From NCBI GenBank assembly GCA_001797905.1, contig MGQS01000056.1, positions 15,462 to 23,455 of the forward strand: 7,994 nucleotides of DNA. The letters run 5' to 3'. Position 1 is the first letter of the stretch, and every line of letters starts with the position of its first letter. The notes beneath the pieces are model-generated. The model worked only from the letters and a program-made list of their open reading frames with translations, ran no database searches and was not told the origin of the DNA. The translations under genes and the position numbers were made by a program. The DNA comes from Deltaproteobacteria bacterium RBG_16_54_11. GTDB lineage: Bacteria > Desulfobacterota > B13-G15 > RBG-16-54-18. Below are positions 1-5,233 of this stretch, piece by piece.

Positions 1-2
1 TC

Positions 3-119
3 GGGTGTAGCGGAAGGTTGAGCGCCGCGCTGGAGGCCAAAGGATTCAGGGGGGCCGTGATGGAGGCCGTGGCTGCCGCCACCCAGCGCTCCAGAGAGCT
101 GGCCAAGATACAGGGGTGA
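3..119 (+). CDS. C-terminal fragment of an unrecognised protein
   Basis: An open frame enters from the left edge in the third frame and stops at TGA 117-119. It gives 38 residues that begin GCSGRLSAAL and end RSRELAKIQG. The codons are GC-rich (gcc, ctg, gag, gtg), and the other two plus frames hit stops within the first 21 bases, which favours a genuine coding end. The piece is alanine-rich and probably helical. I cannot assign a family from so short a stretch. It converges on the minus-strand genes that end at 237. No convincing plus-strand terminator follows: the hairpin at 140-152 has no T-run on this strand. Confidence 0.5.
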   Translation, partial: GCSGRLSAALEAKGFRGAVMEAVAAATQRSRELAKIQG

Positions 120-130
120 GCGCGTGAATA

Positions 131-152
131 AAGAAATCCCCCCTGTCAGGGG
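131..152 (-). terminator. Putative terminator of the minus-strand gene unit
   Basis: Read on the minus strand, CCCCTG-A-CAGGGG (bases 152-140) forms a 6-bp GC-rich stem. With four pairs the loop would be five bases. It is followed by GG and then the T-rich tail ATTTCTTTATT. It lies about 85 bases past the peroxiredoxin stop and is the only T-tailed hairpin between the two converging genes. The tail is interrupted and the loop is tight, so this is moderate evidence for rho-independent termination. Confidence 0.4.
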
Positions 153-166
153 TGCATAAGACGTGA

Positions 167-187
167 ACGTTGTTTGAGACCCAACGT
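167..187. repeat. Small inverted repeat between converging genes
   Basis: ACGTTG at 167-172 is repeated inverted as CAACGT at 182-187 with a 9-base spacer. It sits between the peroxiredoxin stop and the putative terminator hairpin. With only 6-bp arms and no T-run it could be an mRNA 3'-end structure or chance. Confidence 0.25.
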
Positions 188-236
188 CTCCTTCTTCGGT
201 CTTACCTTCAACGCCGGATCCCTGCCCTTCCCGTTT

Positions 237-692
237 TCAGGCAAGTATCTTGAGGATCTCCTCCAGGTCAGGCAGCTCTTTGATGGGGTAAACCTTGACG
301 AATAGTACGCGGCGCTCTTCGTCAAGGATAATGTTTGCGCGCTCTGAAAAGCCATTGGCTTCCCTGAATATGCCGCATGCCTTTGCGACCTCGCCGTGGG
401 GCCAGAAATCGGAAAGCAGTCTTGTGTTCCGAATGCCAAGCTCTTTTGCCCAGGCGTTTTTGGAAGGCACGGCGTCGACGCTAAGACCGAGTGCGACAAC
501 ATTGAGCGCATCGAATTTCTCCTTATGCGCTTCTAGTGCCTTCATCTGCTCTGCGCAGACGCTGGTCCAGGCAAGGGGATGAAAGGAGAGGAGCACCCTC
601 TTTCCCCGGAAGTCCGACAGGTTGACCTCTTTATCGTGTTGGTCCTTGAGCGTGAATTCTTTTGCCGTATCGCCGGCCTTTATTGCTGTCAT
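237..692 (-). CDS. AhpE-like peroxiredoxin (AhpC/TSA family)
   Basis: A thiol peroxidase of 151 residues that reduces hydrogen peroxide, organic hydroperoxides or peroxynitrite in the cytosol; no signal peptide is seen. The fold signature is GDTAKEFTLKDQ at the N-terminus, then the peroxidatic motif PLAWTSVC with P39, T43 and C46, and the active-site arginine R118 in SERAN. The segment LLSDFWPHG (92-100) is shared with mycobacterial AhpE, a 1-Cys-type enzyme of about 153 residues, so both length and motifs fit AhpE better than Bcp/PrxQ or typical 2-Cys AhpC. A second cysteine, C106 in KACGIF, occupies a place where I recall AhpE having tyrosine. It could resolve the disulfide or simply be extra. 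The ATG at 690-692 has a strong AGGAGG five bases upstream and overlaps the upstream glycosyltransferase stop as ATGA, implying translational coupling. It is the last gene of the unit. Its GC content (57% in bases 421-480 by hand count) is well above that of the glycosyltransferase end. Confidence 0.9.
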   Translation of the reverse strand: MTAIKAGDTAKEFTLKDQHDKEVNLSDFRGKRVLLSFHPLAWTSVCAEQMKALEAHKEKFDALNVVALGLSVDAVPSKNAWAKELGIRNTRLLSDFWPHGEVAKACGIFREANGFSERANIILDEERRVLFVKVYPIKELPDLEEILKILA

Positions 693-1543
693 GTGAGCCT
701 CCTATGTTTTTCGTATAATGTAAGTATAAGGTTATTTTTAATAAGATTTTTAACTTTATGATAAAAGAAAGAAAGACGATATCTTGAACGAAGCTTGTCA
801 ATCTCTCTCAAGAATGACGGGTCTTGTATTTTTTCAAAATATTGTTTTAATTCACTATCTCGCTCTTGTCCCGACCAATCTTTTCTAATAGTGTGCTGAA
901 AATTTAAGGCAGTAACCTTCATAGTAGTTTTACAACGATTGCCGTAAGCAGACAGAAATTTGCGCCACATATATAAATCTGTCGCGATATCTTTGCGAGG
1001 TGTCGTTACCCAGCCCTCCTCCAATTTATTGTAGCTTTTTCTTGTATGGGCTCCATACGTCAACCCAAAAAAGTTTTCGCCACAAAGCATTCTCTGGATA
1101 ATCTCAGGGTCTTTTAAATTACTCCTCTGAATACTGGCGGATAAGGTTTTTTCGTCTTTCATCTTTTTCGCCGCATGTATAAAAGTGTGGAGCGAGTGAG
1201 TAAAACAACATCTTTTTAAAGATTTTTCCATTTCTTCGATATGATGTGGAAGCCATAAATCATCATGGCCGCAATAACAGATAATGTTACCCGTGGTCTG
1301 TTTAATGACGATATCCCGGTATGGCTCCCCTGTTCGTGGCGATTTTGGAAACACAAAAACCTTTAAGCGAGGGTCTTCTTTCTCCATATCTTTGAAAAAA
1401 GAGATCATATCTTCCGGCGAGCCATCGCATATAATGCATATTTCAATATCTTGTACTGTTTGCCGTTGAACGCTTTTTATCGCCCAGCGGGCAAACTTGG
1501 CATTGCCAAAGGTCGGGATGATAACCGTTGCTCTGACTTTCAT
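689..1543 (-). CDS. Family 2 (GT-A) glycosyltransferase
   Basis: A 284-residue cytosolic or membrane-peripheral glycosyltransferase that should transfer a sugar from a nucleotide-sugar donor to an unknown acceptor, probably a surface glycan. The N-terminal GT-A half is clear: VIIPTFGN at 7-14, the nucleotide-binding CDGS at 39-42, and GHDDLW at 92-97, whose D94-D95 correspond to the DxD-like metal/donor site. The C-terminal half (about 110-284) is not conserved by eye. It ends in a lysine/arginine-rich helix-like tail with no obvious membrane span. A GTG at 1582 would add 13 residues, but it has no ribosome binding site and would overlap the radical SAM gene. The ATG at 1543 begins directly with MKVRATVIIPTF and has AGGG (formed by the end of the preceding stop codon) nine bases upstream, so I prefer it. 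The radical SAM stop lies 11 bases upstream. The 3' end is very AT-rich (bases 721-780 about 18% GC, hand count), unlike the neighbours, suggesting a horizontally acquired glycan gene. Donor and acceptor cannot be predicted. Confidence 0.85.
   Translation of the reverse strand: MKVRATVIIPTFGNAKFARWAIKSVQRQTVQDIEICIICDGSPEDMISFFKDMEKEDPRLKVFVFPKSPRTGEPYRDIVIKQTTGNIICYCGHDDLWLPHHIEEMEKSLKRCCFTHSLHTFIHAAKKMKDEKTLSASIQRSNLKDPEIIQRMLCGENFFGLTYGAHTRKSYNKLEEGWVTTPRKDIATDLYMWRKFLSAYGNRCKTTMKVTALNFQHTIRKDWSGQERDSELKQYFEKIQDPSFLREIDKLRSRYRLSFFYHKVKNLIKNNLILTLYEKHRRLT
698..703 (-). promoter_or_regulatory. Ribosome binding site of the peroxiredoxin inside the glycosyltransferase gene
   Basis: Minus-strand AGGAGG ends five bases before the ATG at 692-690. 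It lies in the last codons of the upstream glycosyltransferase. The full consensus supports this start and means the peroxiredoxin can be translated efficiently while coupled to the upstream reading frame through the ATGA overlap at 689-692. Confidence 0.75.
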
Positions 1544-1554
1544 AGGTACACGCC

Positions 1555-2637
1555 CTATATTATGCTGGGGTAGGCGAAGCACTCAGAGGATTCTTTCGGG
1601 CCTTCTCCTTCTTGATTGCTATCGTGCAGTCGTACCAGCTTTTCTATATAATCGCTAAACATCGGCGGTCTGTGCCTGGTGCCGATAAAACGGTAATTGT
1701 CACTGTTTATCTCATTGAGTCGCTTCAATCTCTGCGGATGCCAGAGAAAATCATCTTCCAGATAGTCATTGAGATTTAATAGCTCGGCATCTCTTTCATA
1801 TTTACATTCCGGGCCGGCATAATTGATGCCATCTGCTCCAACCTGTATTAAAAAGTGAGACCCATGGAGCTTCTCGAAGTATAACGGCTTTTTACTATAA
1901 CGCTCACATGGCACTTGAATATTAGCATGTCGGGGTGCTATTTCTTTTAGCTTTTCGATTGCATCTAGAACACCTATTTGATCTGCTTGCGTCGGGTATT
2001 CCTTATCCCAATCAATACAATAGGGATGAAAATAGAGCCAATCTATCCCGGCATTTAATGCCTGCAATCCGACTGATGCATACCTGTGGTTCCACTCTGC
2101 CCGGGTCAACAGGGAAGCGCCAATTTCCAGCTTGCTTCCTTCTTTTTCTATACGATTATGCAGCCCCTCGATTTTCTTAAGGGTATATCTAAAAGACCCC
2201 GAATCATTTTCCTGCCAATCATAGAGGGAAATACGAATGGCAGTCACGTGCGCCAAGAGGGCGTCTTGCACTTCAGGGTGATGGATATTAGCCCCGTTTG
2301 ATATCACGGCAATTTCCTTGAACCCCTTTTTTCTTGCCAACGCAACTGTTTCTGGAAAATGAGGAACTATGGTCGATTCGCCGCCCGTCAGCACCAGGCC
2401 CGGGGCATGAGGGCCTAATACACTGAATAATCTGTCGAGAAAAGGAAGCTGCAGGGTAAGCCCCGGTCTCCTCGATGCAGAGTATGGACACCCTGAGCAA
2501 GAACGTGTGCAAAGTTGGGTTAAATCCATTTCCATAGTGGTGGGGAAGATTTGCTCCCCCCTTAAATAGGCCTCTATTTTTTGATGATCGCCATTGACTT
2601 TCGACGGAGCGAAGATCTTAGATTGATCGTCTGTCAT
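1555..2637 (-). CDS. Radical SAM enzyme with extra C-terminal cysteines
   Basis: A 360-residue S-adenosylmethionine radical enzyme. The CTRSCSGC motif gives the CxxxCxxC ligands C43, C47 and C50 of the 4Fe-4S cluster that cleaves SAM to the 5'-deoxyadenosyl radical. LTGGEST (GGE at 85-87) is the SAM amino-group-binding loop. ISNGANI and RISLYDW are typical later strands of the partial TIM barrel. Beyond the barrel, C207, C244, C278 and C353 remain; GADGINYAGPEC (267-278) resembles the strand-turn before a cysteine in SPASM/twitch domains, so an auxiliary cluster is possible but the canonical spacing is not met. Two in-phase ATGs exist. The one at 2635-2637 is chosen because GAAAGG ends six bases before it, whereas the ATG at 2641-2643 abuts that site. 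It begins 19 bases after the oxidoreductase stop and ends 11 bases before the glycosyltransferase start. The substrate is unknown; a sugar, nucleotide sugar or small metabolite fits the context better than a peptide, as no precursor peptide gene is seen. Confidence 0.88.
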   Translation of the reverse strand: MTDDQSKIFAPSKVNGDHQKIEAYLRGEQIFPTTMEMDLTQLCTRSCSGCPYSASRRPGLTLQLPFLDRLFSVLGPHAPGLVLTGGESTIVPHFPETVALARKKGFKEIAVISNGANIHHPEVQDALLAHVTAIRISLYDWQENDSGSFRYTLKKIEGLHNRIEKEGSKLEIGASLLTRAEWNHRYASVGLQALNAGIDWLYFHPYCIDWDKEYPTQADQIGVLDAIEKLKEIAPRHANIQVPCERYSKKPLYFEKLHGSHFLIQVGADGINYAGPECKYERDAELLNLNDYLEDDFLWHPQRLKRLNEINSDNYRFIGTRHRPPMFSDYIEKLVRLHDSNQEGEGPKESSECFAYPSII

Positions 2638-2643
2638 AATCAT

Positions 2644-2649
2644 CCTTTC
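2644..2649 (-). promoter_or_regulatory. Ribosome binding site deciding the radical SAM start
   Basis: Minus-strand GAAAGG lies six bases before the ATG at 2637-2635 and directly against the alternative ATG at 2643-2641. The spacing favours the inner start, shortening the protein by two residues. Confidence 0.55.
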
Positions 2650-2656
2650 AACAATT

Positions 2657-3562
2657 TCATAACCGATTTTCCAAACCGGCCCTTTTCCTGAGCCTCAGGA
2701 TTACCTGGGTTACCTCTTTCGCGCTCTGCAGATTGCAGCGCGGCGCAGGACCATCGTGCAAGTACTCTACAAATTCCTTGAGCTCCAGATAGAGAGGGAA
2801 GGTGGTGTCAATCGGTATTTTTTCCTCACCCCTGTCGTCTCTTATGGTAATGTGATCATCGTAAGCATTATAAAGCCCCGCAGAACCTTTATTCCCATGG
2901 ATACTGACACCGCTTATTTTATCGCAGTGTCTGCCGCTCACCGACATAATAACCGCGGGTTTGGTCCCTAACATAGCGGTAAAACTGATTGGCAATCCAT
3001 CTTCATTCTTGATGACATTGATAGCTTTGATCTCGTCCGGAATATAACCGACAATATGCTTGATGATGGTCAGGTCGTGAACAGCTTGTGTCCAAAAAAC
3101 ATCCCCGCCATGAAAATCATTTACCCAGGCGTGTCTTGTTGCGCATAATTCTTCTACTTCTCCGATCCTCCTTGATTGAGCAACAACGCGCAACGCCTCG
3201 ATGCCGGGATGATAGTGCCATTTGTGCATGGTAAAAATATAGTCCGAGCCGCCTGAATTATTTAAAAGATTATAGTCTTCCAAGGACAGACAGAGCGTCT
3301 TTTCCGAGAAGACGGGTTTTTTGTATTTCAACAAACGGGCGCACACTTTTGTTAAATCAGGAATAGGAACAGCCACTACATAACCATCACAAACGGGTAA
3401 ATCATCTATACCGGAGTGAACTTCCAGGGCCCCCGTCTCAGAGGCACGTGATCGTGCCTGAGCATCGATATCAACCACATATACGCTGCAGTTTAGCCGG
3501 ATTAAATCCCGCAAGATATTTTTACCCCAGTTGCCGCAGCCGATTAAGCCAACCGATTTCAT
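2657..3562 (-). CDS. Gfo/Idh/MocA family NAD(P)-dependent oxidoreductase
   Basis: A 301-residue cytosolic dehydrogenase, likely acting on a sugar, nucleotide sugar or cyclitol. The Rossmann fold starts at residue 1: VGLIGCGNWGKN carries the dinucleotide loop G8-C-G10-N-W-G13, and D31-D33 (VVDID) follow the second strand, which favours NAD. The usual catalytic EKP motif appears as SEKT (E87, K88, T89), with the lysine kept and the proline replaced. HKWHYHP (113-119) and the WTQAVHDL stretch with H162-D163 match the substrate-site histidine/aspartate region of the C-terminal alpha/beta domain. The family is usually 330-370 residues, so this is a compact member. The start ATG has GAAAGG nine bases upstream. 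It is separated from the CoA-transferase gene by 84 bases and from the radical SAM gene by 19. Context with a radical SAM enzyme and glycosyltransferase suggests modification of a nucleotide sugar; that role is inferred. Confidence 0.87.
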   Translation of the reverse strand: MKSVGLIGCGNWGKNILRDLIRLNCSVYVVDIDAQARSRASETGALEVHSGIDDLPVCDGYVVAVPIPDLTKVCARLLKYKKPVFSEKTLCLSLEDYNLLNNSGGSDYIFTMHKWHYHPGIEALRVVAQSRRIGEVEELCATRHAWVNDFHGGDVFWTQAVHDLTIIKHIVGYIPDEIKAINVIKNEDGLPISFTAMLGTKPAVIMSVSGRHCDKISGVSIHGNKGSAGLYNAYDDHITIRDDRGEEKIPIDTTFPLYLELKEFVEYLHDGPAPRCNLQSAKEVTQVILRLRKRAGLENRL

Positions 3563-3646
3563 CTTTCAAAACCTTTCACTGCTCTCGTATAGTGAGTCGC
3601 CTGCAAAACCCCTCAATAAATCGAATTTCCTGAAAATATCAGCTTT

Positions 3647-4816
3647 TTAGGCAACGACCTTTTCCTCTCTCAATTTCTTAATTTCATCCTTTGCATAACC
3701 GAGACCTGTCAGTATCTCGTCTGTGTGCTGGCCATATAAAGGCGGCGGTACATTCTTTTGCAACCGAGTATCGGAAAATATGGCGGGGAAGGCCCTCTGT
3801 TTAATTGTGCCTTCAACAGGATGCTCCATCTCGAATGTCATGTTGCGGTGCATTATCTGTGGATCGGAAAAACTCTCTTCAATTGTTAAAACAGGGCCGC
3901 AGGGGACGTCTGCCTCATGCAATAACGAAATCCATTCTTCTCTTGTTTTAGTCATGAAAGCCGATTGCAGGGCGCGCAAGACCTCCTCCCGCCGCGCGAT
4001 CCTTTCCATGAGATTCAGGTTTCTCATCCCGCCGAGCTCTATCACCGAGCACAGGTTCTCCCAAAAATGCTGCTCGTGAATAATTCCAAGCGTTATAAAT
4101 TTATCATCCTTTGTCTTAAAGATCCCATAGTGGGGAATATAGAGGGATTCCGAATTGTTCAGTCCCTTCAGGGCTGTAAACAAAGAGGCGCCTACCCAGG
4201 AAAAGACGCCGGCAGCCATGGAGACGTCGATATATTGCCCCGCGTTGGTTTTTGCGCGGTTTATCAGTGCCGTCAATATCGATATGGCCGCAAACATACT
4301 GCCGGCAATATCCGCCAACGGCACGCCGGAGAGATCAGCGCTCGCCTTAAGATCGTCCGTTAAACTCAAGAGACCGGAAACCCCCTGATAGTTTATGTCA
4401 TGGCCGGATATATTTTTATAAGGACCGTCCTGACCGTATCCCGAGATCGAGCAGTATATGATCCGAGGATTGATCCCTTTGAGCGTCGCATAATCAATGC
4501 CCAGTTTTTTGGCTACACCGGGGCGGAAGCCTTCTAGCACTATATCTGCGTGTTCGGCAAGTTTATACAATATATCTTTCCCCCTGAGCGACTTTAACTC
4601 CAGGATCATGCTTTTCTTGTTCCGGTTAATGCCGTTAAAAAGGTGGGGAAGCGCACGGGCAAAATCGCCGATGCCGGGCTGTTCGATCTTTATGACCTCT
4701 GCGCCCAGATCTGCCAGGATCATGGAACAATAGGGGCCGGGGATCTGTATGGACAAATCCACTATCTTGATGCCATGTAATGCGCTGGGCGACTGAGCAT
4801 TATGATTCGTCTTCAT
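3647..4816 (-). CDS. Family III CoA-transferase / alpha-methylacyl-CoA racemase-like (CaiB/BaiF)
   Basis: A 389-residue cytosolic enzyme of the CaiB/BaiF superfamily, which either transfers CoA between carboxylates or epimerises the alpha carbon of 2-methylacyl-CoAs. Visible family blocks in order are PGPYCSMILADLGAEVIKIE (26-45), the NRNKKSM CoA-binding loop (64-70), GFRPGV (96-101), SISGYGQDGP (123-132), GHDINYQG (138-145) and PLADIAGSMF (166-175). GHDINY with H139-D140 plus the later D169 matches the catalytic histidine/aspartate arrangement of mycobacterial MCR and mammalian AMACR, so racemase activity is at least as likely as transfer; D169 would also be the acyl-anhydride-forming aspartate of a transferase. 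Length fits AMACR (about 380). The ATG has AGGAG seven bases upstream and an extended -10 promoter candidate nearby. It is first in the minus-strand unit; the 84-base gap after it contains no convincing terminator, so read-through is expected. A link to the downstream sugar-type genes is unexplained. Confidence 0.88.
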   Translation of the reverse strand: MKTNHNAQSPSALHGIKIVDLSIQIPGPYCSMILADLGAEVIKIEQPGIGDFARALPHLFNGINRNKKSMILELKSLRGKDILYKLAEHADIVLEGFRPGVAKKLGIDYATLKGINPRIIYCSISGYGQDGPYKNISGHDINYQGVSGLLSLTDDLKASADLSGVPLADIAGSMFAAISILTALINRAKTNAGQYIDVSMAAGVFSWVGASLFTALKGLNNSESLYIPHYGIFKTKDDKFITLGIIHEQHFWENLCSVIELGGMRNLNLMERIARREEVLRALQSAFMTKTREEWISLLHEADVPCGPVLTIEESFSDPQIMHRNMTFEMEHPVEGTIKQRAFPAIFSDTRLQKNVPPPLYGQHTDEILTGLGYAKDEIKKLREEKVVA

Positions 4817-4860
4817 TGTTCAGCTCCTGGAATGTTTGCCTAATTATTCAAAATCACTAA

Positions 4861-4869
4861 AGTATAGCA
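4861..4869 (-). promoter_or_regulatory. Extended -10 promoter candidate for the minus-strand unit
   Basis: Minus-strand TGCTATACT combines a TGn extension with a -10 hexamer matching TATAAT at 5 of 6 positions. The -35 position at 17-base spacing reads TTATAA, a weak 3 of 6 match, as is usual for extended -10 promoters. Predicted initiation near 4854 would give a leader of just under 40 bases to the CoA-transferase ATG. Confidence 0.45.
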
Positions 4870-4941
4870 GTTTTTCCGCGTTTTTATAAGTTCCCCGGTT
4901 CTTTCAGAAGGCAACGTATCATATTTTGTGTCAAGATAGAA

Positions 4942-4958
4942 AAAGAAGTACCTTCTTT
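4942..4958. repeat. 17-bp palindrome, candidate operator
   Basis: AAAGAAG-TAC-CTTCTTT is a perfect inverted repeat with 7-bp arms and a 3-base centre. It lies about 88 bases before the predicted minus-strand initiation site and about 20 bases before the sigma-54-like element on the plus strand. The position suits a regulator acting on either direction. The low-complexity arms leave room for chance. Confidence 0.35.
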
Positions 4959-4977
4959 GGTAAGAGAAAAAGGACAT

Positions 4978-4993
4978 TGGCTCACAAGTTGCT
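4978..4993 (+). promoter_or_regulatory. Sigma-54-like -24/-12 promoter candidate
   Basis: TGGCTC-ACAAG-TTGCT matches the sigma-54 consensus TGGCAC-N5-TTGCW at all but one informative base. The invariant GG (4979-4980) and GC (4991-4992) have the required 10 bases between them. Initiation would be near 5004, leaving a leader of about 230 bases before the binding-protein ATG. No enhancer-binding activator gene is visible here, so the call rests on the motif alone. Confidence 0.4.
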
Positions 4994-5010
4994 TGAGCGT
5001 CCCCTATCCT

Positions 5011-5024
5011 CCTTCCTCGGAAGG
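5011..5024. other. Small hairpin in the leader region
   Basis: CCTTCC-TC-GGAAGG folds as a 5-bp stem with a four-base CTCG loop. It begins just after the start site predicted for the sigma-54-like element and so would lie at the 5' end of that transcript. It could stabilise the message or be incidental. Confidence 0.2.
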
Positions 5025-5141
5025 TCGTTTATGCATCCATGTCTCCCATATTTCCTTTTACTATCATCAGTCCCTCCTACCCCCCTGACTCGTAACTATG
5101 TCTATAATATTGCCCATGCAGCGTTAGGTGAAAAATAGGGC

Positions 5142-5170
5142 TTGTAAATTCCAATAGCACCTGGTATAGA
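5142..5170 (+). promoter_or_regulatory. Sigma-70-like promoter of the first binding-protein gene
   Basis: TTGTAA (4 of 6 to TTGACA) is followed after exactly 17 bases by TATAGA (4 of 6 to TATAAT), preceded by TGG, an extended -10 element. Initiation near 5177 gives a leader of about 57 bases. This spacing and position make it a stronger candidate than the isolated TATAAT at 5103-5108, which lacks a -35. Confidence 0.4.
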
Positions 5171-5233
5171 AAACGGTATTGTGGGGAGAGGGTCCCGCAA
5201 AGAAACACAAATCTTCAAGAAGGAGGGGATCGT

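Larger units (their letters stand above)
4817..5233. other. Divergent non-coding regulatory region
   Basis: This is 417 bases without a credible gene between the two divergent starts. The only longer open frame (4926-5138, plus, TTG start) has no ribosome binding site and resembles no known protein. The region is AT-rich on its left and contains a minus-strand promoter candidate, a 17-bp palindrome, a sigma-54-like element, a small hairpin and a plus-strand sigma-70-like promoter, each listed separately. Confidence 0.7.

Noticed and set aside
1544..1582. GTG at 1582 as the glycosyltransferase start
   Set aside because: No Shine-Dalgarno sequence precedes it, the 13 extra residues do not fit the family N-terminus, and it would overlap the radical SAM gene by 28 bases.
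3588..3599. Minus-strand CGACTCACTATA, identical to the -12 to -1 part of the phage T7 promoter
   Set aside because: The upstream half and the GGGAGA start do not match, and no phage polymerase or phage gene is near. A 12-base match is likely chance; as a sigma-70 promoter its spacing to TTGAGG is too long.
5103..5108. Perfect TATAAT on the plus strand
   Set aside because: No -35-like hexamer at 16-18 bases upstream (the sequence there is a C-run) and the TG is one base off an extended -10; the element at 5142-5170 fits better.
4926..5138. Open frame of about 70 codons on the plus strand in the divergent region
   Set aside because: It needs a TTG start, lacks a ribosome binding site, has a low-complexity basic translation and overlaps the promoter elements.
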